Shown here: positions 1-6,800 of the stretch, piece after piece
Layout: each line of letters begins with the position of its first letter
Numbering within the stretch: the stretch's first letter is position 1
Made by a program: the position numbers and the translations under genes
The notes under the pieces: model-generated
What the model was told of the DNA's origin: nothing
The model's input: the letters and a program-made list of their open reading frames with translations, nothing else
Database searches by the model: none
Source: an uncultured Planctomycetaceae bacterium
Lineage (GTDB): Bacteria > Planctomycetota > Planctomycetia > Planctomycetales > Planctomycetaceae
Assembly (NCBI GenBank): GCA_937975745.1
Contig: CALJUK010000024.1
Location: forward strand, 1 to 8,219
Length of the DNA stretch: 8,219 nucleotides
Direction: 5' to 3'

Positions 1-805
1 AATAATTTTTTTTTGTATTTCCCCTTTATTGCAATCTTCAGTGCTTTGGCATCTTGTGCCCAAGCTCCAAGCATTCCAAGCTCCAGATCCAATGCAGCGA
101 GTTGTCGAGTCATGTCACTTACCTTTTATTTCCGTTAAGTACATGCCGTTGCCCGGCGGCGGAGCCGTCGCAGGATCGAGTATCAGGTCGCAAAGTCATC
201 ATGTCAAGGACATCTCCGCAAAATTCTCATTTTCTCCCAACTGTCAGAACCGGTGTTTCCAGAAGGACACGCACCACTCGATAGAATGGACGAATGTTGC
301 CAAACGGTAGCATGCCCGCATGACACGTCGCCCGAGAAATCGTGTTCGCAAGTAGATGAGTCCGGCGACAAGGCGACGCAGAGACCCAGGTTTGGCGAGT
401 TCGAGTGGTGGCCATCCGCGCGAGCATGGTCTGATCGTTCGAAGACTCGTCACGCAAGAGACGGTGGACAGACACCGGCCTCGCGGCGGACTCATTGCGG
501 AAGGGGGAATCCTCATGCCGGACCATCTGGGAACACGCCCAGCGGTCAATGCCCGAGAAATCGCCACAGAAATGCCAGCAGAGTCCCACCTCTGGTCGCA
601 CGGCAACCCACGAACCCAGGGCGATAGCAAAACCCAGACGATCGCAATCGGATTGCTGGCGCGGATCGCGTCCGATCGTCGCGGCCCCCTGTTCCAAGAC
701 CTTTGGAAGCCTGAGTGAGTCTCTCAGGAACGGAGGCATGTACGGCCTGGCTGCCCCGACAGGCAAGCTGATCGGGGGGGTGACCACTCCAACTCACAAT
801 CCGCT
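1..805. other. 805-nt stretch with no supportable gene
   Basis: The left edge is A/T-rich, with a run of nine T (6-14), and then the composition becomes typical. Several frames stay open on both strands between about 227 and 809. The longest is a 186-residue minus-strand frame from a GTG at 787 to 227, which begins 18 bases after the stop of the FPTCWRP gene. I do not accept it as a gene: it has no well-spaced ribosome site, no recognisable domain, and an unusual richness in Cys, Trp, His and Arg. The competing frames overlap it in full. A GC-rich hairpin with a 7-bp stem (one G-T pair) lies at 154-170. The region may be a 3' flank, a decayed gene, or a repeated element. Confidence 0.5.
154..170. 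repeat. Short GC-rich hairpin in the gene-free left end
   Basis: CGGCGGC and GCCGTCG pair over seven positions, including one G-T pair, around a GGA loop. No T-run follows on either strand, so a terminator call is not supported. It is the only compact fold I noticed in the first 230 bases. Confidence 0.3.
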
Positions 806-1339
806 CTAACGCTGCGGTGCGGGGGGCACACCAGGGGTTGTGGAAGCCCCCGCCGAGGAAGATTCACCCGAATAGGGATTGGTAACCAAGTCCAAATCCG
901 TCGGCTGCCACGTTACATACGCACTCGAGACCGGACAATTGTAACATTCTTCGGACATCGGGCGCCAGCATGTTGGGAAGTGCCCATAATTCACAATGTT
1001 GTGTGGTGACTGCCGCTCGTAGTACGAATTCTTGAAGATCGCACGGCTCTGCTGTGTATTGCGCTGGCGGTACCTTTCGGTCTGATTGCCGAAGAAAGTC
1101 CGTACCCGCCAAGCCATCCGCTCGCAAATGCCACGGTCTTCTGCGTAGTAGCTCGGTCCCGCCGCAACATAGCTCGCCTGCGTCACACCGGCGTCTGCAG
1201 TGCCCTGGGGAACAGGCTGCAACTCTGCCTCGCCGGCTCCCTGGGCAGAAACGACACCCGCATCCTGGGCAGTACCGACAGAACCGAAGGTCAACAGAAA
1301 CCCGCAACCGAGGATAGCCACCCGGACTGAGTTGAGCAT
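806..1339 (-). CDS. Secreted cysteine-containing protein with FPTCWRP motif, function unknown
   Basis: The 177-aa product has an N-terminal signal peptide (hydrophobic core about 7-20, likely cleavage after GTA at 24). IleLeuGlyCys at 9-12 faintly resembles a lipobox, but it sits too early and has a poor -2 residue. After an Ala/Gly/Gln-rich linker (about 25-60) comes a conserved-looking core. It contains YYAEDRGICERMAWRVRTFFG (64-84, in two parts), then a polar stretch rich in Arg and Gln, then NYGHFPTCWRP (117-127) and ECYNCP (131-136). The four mature cysteines are at 72, 124, 132 and 135. They could form two disulfides in the periplasm or a small metal site. The C-terminus is a Ser/Pro-rich low-complexity tail (about 158-176). 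From memory, Y/F-PT-x-WRPW-like motifs recur in exported planctomycete proteins of unknown role; here the final W is replaced by M. I do not recognise a specific function. Confidence 0.85.
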   Translation of the reverse strand: MLNSVRVAILGCGFLLTFGSVGTAQDAGVVSAQGAGEAELQPVPQGTADAGVTQASYVAAGPSYYAEDRGICERMAWRVRTFFGNQTERYRQRNTQQSRAIFKNSYYERQSPHNIVNYGHFPTCWRPMSEECYNCPVSSAYVTWQPTDLDLVTNPYSGESSSAGASTTPGVPPAPQR

Positions 1340-1345
1340 TTGAAA

Positions 1346-1351
1346 TCCCTT
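1346..1351 (-). promoter_or_regulatory. Shine-Dalgarno site for the 177-aa secreted protein
   Basis: AAGGGA on the minus strand, six bases before ATG 1339. It supports the chosen start, which also gives a proper signal peptide. Confidence 0.6.
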
Positions 1352-1396
1352 TCTTGACCACGTCCGCAGTCAATTCGCCTGCCATGGCGATTGCGT

Positions 1397-1439
1397 ACTC
1401 CGCCTCAGCCGAGCACGAAAACGGACACCCAGGCGGAGT
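1397..1439. repeat. 9-bp inverted repeat in the spacer between the two secreted-protein genes
   Basis: ACTCCGCCT (1397-1405) is matched perfectly by AGGCGGAGT (1431-1439) across 25 bases. It begins 58 bases upstream of the start codon at 1339. It could form a hairpin in the leader of the 177-aa gene, attenuate read-through from the gene at 1527, or be a split operator. No T-run follows on the minus strand, so it is not an ordinary terminator. A weaker repeat, TTGCG/CGCAA (1500-1518), lies just past the stop of the upstream gene. Confidence 0.45.
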
Positions 1440-1526
1440 TGCGACCGGCCTTCCCGATGGCCGAGACGGTCTCTCCCCTCCACTCATGATGAATCGTCAT
1501 TGCGACGGTGACCCGCAAGGACAGAC

Positions 1527-1904
1527 CTATCGCCGCGTCCGCGTGTTATGGTAGCCAAAGTAGTCCATGAAGACGGTTCGATGGCCGGTTGTCCGCATCC
1601 GCTGACGCATCCCCTGCTGTGTCAACCGGTCATAGGGAGTCGTGACCGACGCGTCGAATTCAGCCTGCAACCGATTCAGAGACGACGAAAGTTGCTGCGC
1701 GTCGCGCCGAAACTCCTGCTGTGGGCGAACCCGCTGGTAATAATCAGTTTCTAACGAACCGCTGGAATACAGGTTCAGATAAGGGCTGACCGTGGGACGT
1801 CCCGAACGTCCGAACGTGGGGGCCTGCGCATGCACATCGGCCGCGGTCACCGCAAATGCGGCAACCGCCGTCCCCGCCATCAGCACCATATTGAGTCTAC
1901 GCAT
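1527..1904 (-). CDS. Small secreted planctomycete-type protein with SPYLNLY and FMDYFGYHN motifs
   Basis: The 125-aa product has a classic signal peptide: MRRLN, then a hydrophobic core at about 7-21, then ADVHAQA with likely cleavage after residue 26 or 28. The mature protein is about 97 residues. It starts with RPTVSPYLNLY (36-46) and then SLETDYYQRVRPQQEF (50-65). A polar, probably helical or coiled-coil stretch follows at about 64-84 (QQLSSSLNRLQAEF). It ends with TGHRTVFMDYFGYHN (106-120) and a basic tail. From memory, the SPYLNL opening and the TGH-x-FMxY ending mark a family of short exported proteins in Planctomycetota with no assigned function; I could not check this by search. It has no cysteines, lipobox or enzymatic motif. 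It follows the polysaccharide-export gene after 201 nt on the same strand, so an accessory role in the envelope or matrix is possible but unproven. Confidence 0.85.
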   Translation of the reverse strand: MRRLNMVLMAGTAVAAFAVTAADVHAQAPTFGRSGRPTVSPYLNLYSSGSLETDYYQRVRPQQEFRRDAQQLSSSLNRLQAEFDASVTTPYDRLTQQGMRQRMRTTGHRTVFMDYFGYHNTRTRR

Positions 1905-1913
1905 TGGGCGTTT

Positions 1914-1919
1914 CTCCTT
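1914..1919 (-). promoter_or_regulatory. Shine-Dalgarno site for the 125-aa secreted protein
   Basis: AAGGAG on the minus strand, nine bases before ATG 1904. It is the strongest ribosome-binding site in the window. It settles the start in favour of the signal-peptide form over the longer frame that opens at 2033. Confidence 0.75.
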
Positions 1920-1961
1920 CGCTAGTCGCCGGAATTCGCGAGTCAACGCGTTGCCGCCAGA

Positions 1962-1974
1962 GCCTGCTGCAGGC
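1962..1974. promoter_or_regulatory. 13-bp perfect palindrome upstream of the 125-aa secreted protein gene
   Basis: GCCTGC and GCAGGC flank a single T. The site lies about 58-70 bases before the start codon at 1904, in the same spacer as the 18-bp tandem repeat. The position and symmetry suit a dimeric regulator site. This is inference only; short GC-rich palindromes also occur by chance. Confidence 0.3.
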
Positions 1975-1984
1975 CTGACAACCT

Positions 1985-2020
1985 GAGACTTCGCATCTGG
2001 TAGAGACTTCGCATCTTGTA
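1985..2020. repeat. Two tandem copies of an 18-bp repeat
   Basis: GAGACTTCGCATCTGGTA (1985-2002) is followed at once by the same 18 bases with one change, G to T (2003-2020). It lies in the spacer upstream of the 125-aa secreted protein gene, about 80-115 bases before its start codon. The position fits a double binding site or simple slippage. The next 18 bases are only loosely similar. Confidence 0.7.
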
Positions 2021-2105
2021 GTGTAGGCCTCACATCCAGAATCGAGCAAGATGCTGCCTCCGATCACTGATCCGAATCCCAGATACCAAGCCTCCGCCCA
2101 TCAAA

Positions 2106-3245
2106 CTAATTTCCACCGGAGTTGCCGAAAAGCTGCCCGGTCTCGATACGGCGAATCGTACCATAACCGAGTGAGACTACACCGAAGATGCGTTCAACAG
2201 GTGCAAGCACCTTTGCAATCAGGTTGTCCGTCGCGACGAGCCCATCGCCCTCGATGAAGACTCGGTCGCCGGGCAGCAATTGGTAATTGGTTGTCGTGAC
2301 ACCCTCTCGGCTGATCGCCCGCCAGTCGACCGGCAGTGTTTGCGCCATTTCGACACCCGAGGGAGCCGGTCGAGCCACCCAGATTCGTTGGGAGGACGTC
2401 GGCGACAGTCCTTCGATATTGGCAATCGCATCCAGGACGGTTTCGTTTCCAGTAAACGGGATACGGACCACCTGTTGACCGTAGCCAGCACCGTCAGTGA
2501 TGACGTAATACACTTTGCTGTTATAGGCGAGGACGTCGGCAGTCACTCGTGGATTGCTGAAATACTGCGCCAAGTGCCCCTCGAGCGTCGTCCGAATGGA
2601 TTCCAGAGTCTGGCCAGCCACGTACACATCGCCGTAAATCCCCAACGAGATCGTCCCATCAGGACGAACCAGGTGCTCGCCGCTCACCACTTGTTGAATC
2701 TCTGGCTCACGCATGCCGACCAGCGAGACGGCTACTTTGGGTGACTTGAGTCCGATGGCATCAACCAGATGTTTCTCAATCGCAGCGGCCACTTCGTTAA
2801 ACTTCAGGCCAGCCACTTGCACACCACCATACTCGGGTCCCAGGTCGATCGTTCCGTCCGGCTGAATGACGAAGACGTTGTAAATGCGTTTGAACTCGCT
2901 AAGAACGGGATCCTCAGCTGGATCGATCGGCAAGGTGTTGCTGACGCGAATGGAAAGCTGGTCTCCCGCCTGCAATGGCGACTCGGGAGCACGATCGTCG
3001 TAAACAACCTCCAACAGCAGAACGTCGGGAGGTTCGGCGCGGTAGGGAGGGATGGTTGTCTTGTCGAGTTCCCGTGGTACGTCGCTGTGCACGATGTCGC
3101 CAATGGGATTGAGCCTTTGCTGAGATATACAGCCCAACAGTGAAGCGGCAAGAACAAGACAGCCGGCACGAAGCAACACCGCCGCGGCGGCACACCTCGA
3201 CGTGTTCGCGACTAATCGGTCGTGGTTTTCAACACGCGAGTGCAT
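2106..3245 (-). CDS. Polysaccharide biosynthesis/export lipoprotein (Wza-like, SLBB family)
   Basis: The 379-aa product resembles the outer-membrane channel that exports capsule or exopolysaccharide. A signal peptide ends in the lipobox SLLGC, with acylated Cys39. The first polysaccharide-export module spans about 92-178 (LQAGDQLSIRVSN, then PDGTIDLG, then VQVAG). A second module of the same kind follows at about 187-240 (GEHLVRPDGTISLG, then VYVAGQT). Residues about 245-292 (VYYVITDGAGYGQQ to RIWVARP) look like an SLBB beta-grasp domain. The end has YQLLPGDRVF (321-330) and a hydrophobic helix around LAPVERIFGVVSLG (347-360), which may be the membrane-spanning part as in Wza; that last point is inference. 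I chose ATG 3245 because AAAGGA lies nine bases before it, whereas the ATG at 3254 touches that site. The open frame reaches 3386, which would add a 47-residue leader. No chain-length regulator or glycosyltransferase gene is present in the window. Confidence 0.93.
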   Translation of the reverse strand: MHSRVENHDRLVANTSRCAAAAVLLRAGCLVLAASLLGCISQQRLNPIGDIVHSDVPRELDKTTIPPYRAEPPDVLLLEVVYDDRAPESPLQAGDQLSIRVSNTLPIDPAEDPVLSEFKRIYNVFVIQPDGTIDLGPEYGGVQVAGLKFNEVAAAIEKHLVDAIGLKSPKVAVSLVGMREPEIQQVVSGEHLVRPDGTISLGIYGDVYVAGQTLESIRTTLEGHLAQYFSNPRVTADVLAYNSKVYYVITDGAGYGQQVVRIPFTGNETVLDAIANIEGLSPTSSQRIWVARPAPSGVEMAQTLPVDWRAISREGVTTTNYQLLPGDRVFIEGDGLVATDNLIAKVLAPVERIFGVVSLGYGTIRRIETGQLFGNSGGN

Positions 3246-3254
3246 GTTGCGCAT

Positions 3255-3260
3255 TCCTTT
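3255..3260 (-). promoter_or_regulatory. Shine-Dalgarno site that sets the export-lipoprotein start
   Basis: On the minus strand this reads AAAGGA, nine bases before the ATG at 3245 and directly against the ATG at 3254. Spacing favours 3245. It also disfavours the longer open frame beginning at 3386. Confidence 0.6.
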
Positions 3261-3591
3261 CGCTTCGGCAAAGTCCATCCGGTCACAATCATTACAATCG
3301 GCACAACCGGGAACTTTAGTACAAACATTCTGCGAGAAAGGGTCCGGCCGACGCGAAATCGAATGCCACCCAATGGCCTGAATCATTTAAGGACCAAGGC
3401 GATACGGGACGTCGAACACGCGCTGTTCCGCCCCCGCGAACCGAATCCAAGACCGCCATAAACAACACACAGAACCCGCCTTACGACACAGAAAACGTAA
3501 AGACACGAAGGTGCGGAGCCCCTGCACAAGAACGCGCAAGACGGCACTCAATCGTCCGCCACTCACATCCGGACTAGAGCGCGCTGCGTCT

Positions 3592-3622
3592 GCAAATAGC
3601 GGCCTTTGGCGGCGTCATTTGC
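3592..3622. repeat. Inverted repeat GCAAAT...ATTTGC with inner GCC/GGC stem
   Basis: GCAAAT (3592-3597) is matched by ATTTGC (3617-3622). Inside the 19-nt interval, GCC-TTT-GGC can form a second short stem, giving a hairpin with an internal loop. It lies only eight bases from a stronger hairpin at 3631-3657. Together they look like a small structured element in the intergenic gap. Function is unknown. Confidence 0.35.
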
Positions 3623-3630
3623 CTGATTCT

Positions 3631-3657
3631 GAGCGGCGGGGTTGATCCCTGCCGCTC
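3631..3657. repeat. Strong GC-rich hairpin, 11-bp stem
   Basis: GAGCGGC (3631-3637) pairs perfectly with GCCGCTC (3651-3657). The stem then continues through one G-T and three G-C pairs to a TTGAT loop. This is the most stable fold I see in the window. It sits about 230 nt past the TPR stop and about 390 nt before the export-gene start, read on the minus strand. There is no T-run on either side, so a simple Rho-independent terminator is not supported. It may be a structured 3' end, a transcription barrier, or a dispersed extragenic palindrome. Confidence 0.5.
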
Positions 3658-3863
3658 CCAACGCTCGCTCGCCCCCCGCAATGCGGACTCGTGTTGTGTC
3701 AAACCTTAAGATTCGGGTCGAGAAACGAGAATGGAGCGGCCAACGAGCCGCGGGCCAAGCGATTGAACCCGAAGTTTAAGGCGTGACAAGGCTCTAGAAG
3801 CGGTTCCGAAACCTCTGGTTGCTTCGTCTTCATCCTGTGAATGCTGCCCGAAGACTCGCCACC

Positions 3864-3883
3864 AACCGGTTTTGAAACTGGTT
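3864..3883. repeat. 20-bp near-perfect palindrome directly after the TPR stop codon
   Basis: The arms AACCGGTTT and AAACTGGTT face each other across two bases, with one imperfect pair. The palindrome abuts the TAG stop of the TPR gene (3884-3886). In the transcript of the minus strand it could fold into a short hairpin with one A-C mismatch. No T-tract follows, so it is not a standard intrinsic terminator. It could be a weak terminator, an mRNA 3'-end stabiliser, or a protein-binding site. Confidence 0.35.
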
Positions 3884-6800
3884 CTACGGCGACGGAACTG
3901 TTTGGGAATCTGGAATCGGCACACCCAGATCCGAGCAGAGCGACTCGGCCTGTTCCCGAATGCTGGGATGGAGCTTTCGCAAATCGAACCCCTTGGCCAA
4001 GGCCTTGTCCAGGTGAAAGCGCGCAGCGTCTGGGTTTCCGGCCTTTCCTTCTGCGATCGCCAAGTGGATCCACCTTTCAGGCCGGGGGTCCTCGGCCACG
4101 ACGATCTCCAGGTCGGCAACTGCGTCGGTCGACTTGCCGATCTTCAGATAGACTTCTGCACGCGTATCGAGCAACTCGACAAGCGGACCGGAACGCTCGA
4201 TCGCCTGATCGATAAGACGTTCCGCCTCCTCCAAGTCCTCACCCCGGGAAGCCAGCAGCCAGGCAAGATTGTTCTGCGCGCTGACATTTCGCGGATTGAG
4301 CTGGAGAACTTCGCGATAGTCGGCAATGGCCTCGGGGAGTTGCCCTCGCTGCTCCTTGAATGCTGCGATCGCAAACAGGACGTTCTTGCGCCGTTCCGGA
4401 TCCTGCTCGATCGCCGCCGCCAAGTCATCGGCCTGGCCAAGAATGGCTGAATCCTGCGCCCGGTCTTTGCTGAGGACCGTCAACGTCAGCAGCAAGGCCG
4501 CATCGAGTCCGGGCCGCTTGCTGACCGCCAACAACAGCTTCATCCCTTCGGCAACTCGTCCCTCATCGATGAGAAATCGTGCCAACAGTAACTCGCCAGC
4601 CGGAATGTTCTTGGCTGCCTTCTGCAGATAGGTCTCGACTTCGACGGCCCACAAGTCACGGTCGGATACGGCGGTCTTCCCGCGTTCAACAGGATTCAGC
4701 AGTGTCTGCCCAGCCCATAGAGTCGACTCGGACTGTTGCAATTCTGTTTCGGACTCCGAACTCTCGGCGAGAAACTTTTGCAGGCGTTCAACTGCCTTAG
4801 CCGTTCTGCCGGCCCTCAGATCAATGGCCACGGCGACTTCGATAGTCCCTCGCGACTGTCGTTCAATCTGTTCCAGTTTGCTTAATACTTCGGTGGCCTC
4901 TGGAATCCGGTCCTGTTGCAACAGTTCCTTGATGTACGCAACCAGAATCCCCGCCCGATCGGGATGGTCCGCCACGAGTTTTTGCCAGCGCTTATCCGAC
5001 TCAGACTGACTGTCGACGCGGGCCAGTTGAGTCGCCAGCAGAATTTCGTCGGAAACCGTCAACGCCCCGAGTTGTTCCAGTCGGAGAAGGAGATTGACAG
5101 CTTCGCGCGATTGCTGCCGTCCGCTGCGCTGCGACATCAGGCGAACCTTGGCTCGAATGTCCGCTGGCTGGACGTTCTCGACTTTGAGGTTCTCGTCCAG
5201 CAACGCGACCGCACGCAGGTACCCCTTGTAGTCTCCAGAAGCCACAATGACGGCCAATTGACGCCGAGCCCATAAACGAATCGGATCGGGGATTTTTTCA
5301 GCCGGCAGCTTGAGCAAATCTTCGACGATGGGTTGTGCCAGATCAAACTGACGTTGTCGAACATAGAATTCGACAGCCGAACGGGCCAACGCTATGTTTC
5401 CGGGAGCCTGCTGCACGGCTTTCAGATAAGATTCTTTTGCCAATTCAAACTGCCCGGTTACTTCGTACGCGACAGCCAATGCGGCCGACAGATTATTTGC
5501 GGGCACCTTCTTCTGCATTTCCGCGATTTGGGCCTTGGCGTCGTCCATTCGATCAGCGGTGACCAGGTAGCGAATCCAACCCAGCCAGGACAACGGGTTC
5601 GCCGGGTCCGACTCGACCGCTTTCCGGTGGGACGATTCGGCCGCCCCCGCGTTGCCCGCTTCCGACTCGACGGCAGCCAACCAGCGTTGAACGTTGGGAT
5701 TCTCCGGATCCCGTTCCGAGGCGGTTCGGGCGTACTGTAACGCCCGTGGCTGGTTCCCCAGACGATACGCGACTTCGGATGCGAGGTGCGACATCCGGGC
5801 CGAGAGCGGGAGCTCCGACCGTTCTTCAAACTCGCGCAAGACGCGGTCCGCAGTTTCGAATTGACTGGTACCTGCCAGCAATGCCGCATAGCTGGCCACA
5901 CTCTGTGGGTCGGCCATACCCAAATCAAAGGCTTTTGCGAAACTTGCCAACGCCTTCGGAATGTCCCGCTTCATCAATGCCACACGTGCCCGCAACTGCC
6001 AGGCTTGCCCCCAACTGGGGCGCAGCTTCACGCAGGAATCGAGCAACTGTTCGGCCTCGTCAATTTGATCTCGTTCCCCTTTGGCAACGCGAAGCACAAG
6101 ACTGGCCGCCTGGCCGTACCGCCAGTACGGCCCTTCTTCACCCTCAAATTTCTTCAGTCGCATGACCGCGGCGTTCAACGCCACTGCATCCTCGGCGGCA
6201 ATCGCCGCAGTAACCACGCGAAACAGATCCGTCAGATCCTCAGAACTCTCCGCAGCAACTCGCTCGTAAACCCGTAGCGCATCCGCCGGCTGACCGATAG
6301 CCAGATAAATCGAGCCAATCCGTCTGAGCAGACTGGACCGTTCAGGCACCGCCAAGTCGTCCGCATCCTTCACGAGTTGTGCAATCCGGGGCACGGCTTC
6401 ATCGGGCGAGTCCCGCATTTGCATTCCGACACGCGCCAGGCGAATCTCCCAGCGATTGCCAAATCGCGATTCGGCCACATCCAGAAGCTGCGCTGCCGCT
6501 TTCTGATCGTCGGAACGCAGTGCAATCCGGACACGTAACATCCACAACGGAAGTTGGTCGGGCGACTGTTCGGTCGCCGCAGCAGCCACTTCAGCAGCCT
6601 GGTTCAGATCCCCCGTCAACGTCAGAAGGCGAACTCGCATTTCCACTAAAACGGGCGACTTCGGATCGATCGCCCGAGCCCGTTCGAGGGCCCGTTCGAC
6701 GGCTTCCCAGCTCCGCTCTGCAGCCGGTTTCTGCATCTCGTCCCGCAACCGCAGTTCGGCGACATTTAATGCTGCCGTCACGGTCTCGTCTGCTTCCAGG

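Larger units (their letters stand above)
3246..3883. other. 638-nt intergenic gap between the TPR and export-lipoprotein genes
   Basis: I see no gene here that I can support. The minus-strand open frames reaching into the TPR gene are shadows of it. The frame running from 3386 into the export gene is an unlikely N-terminal extension. The gap contains the palindrome at 3864-3883, the paired hairpins at 3592-3657 and a small GC-rich hairpin at 3511-3527 (arms GTGCGG/CTGCAC). Its length suggests that the downstream gene has its own promoter or a long leader, but I found no convincing -35/-10 pair. Confidence 0.6.

Noticed and set aside
6..14. Run of nine T as the tail of a terminator
   Set aside because: On the plus strand the needed hairpin would be outside the window, and on the minus strand the run is poly-A. 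It cannot be judged from here.
227..787. 186-residue minus-strand open frame as a fifth gene
   Set aside because: GTG start without a well-spaced ribosome site, no signal peptide or domain, composition unlike the neighbours, and fully overlapped by other open frames. Kept only as a finding.
1914..1946. TTGACT and TAGCGA as a sigma-70 promoter for the 125-aa gene
   Set aside because: The -10 match is poor, and transcription would begin inside the ribosome-binding site.
1905..2033. 43-residue N-terminal extension of the 125-aa secreted protein
   Set aside because: It would bury the signal peptide. It consists partly of the translated 18-bp tandem repeat. A strong AAGGAG site fits the start at 1904.
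3631..3657. Rho-independent terminator for the TPR gene
   Set aside because: The stem is strong but no T-run follows on either strand, and it lies about 230 nt past the stop codon.
3699..4119. Minus-strand frames of 124 and 137 residues running from the end of the TPR gene into the gap, as a possible frameshifted extension
   Set aside because: The TPR frame ends naturally after a normal C-terminal block and a Pro/Ser tail. The other frames show no TPR pattern, so there is no sign of a frameshift.
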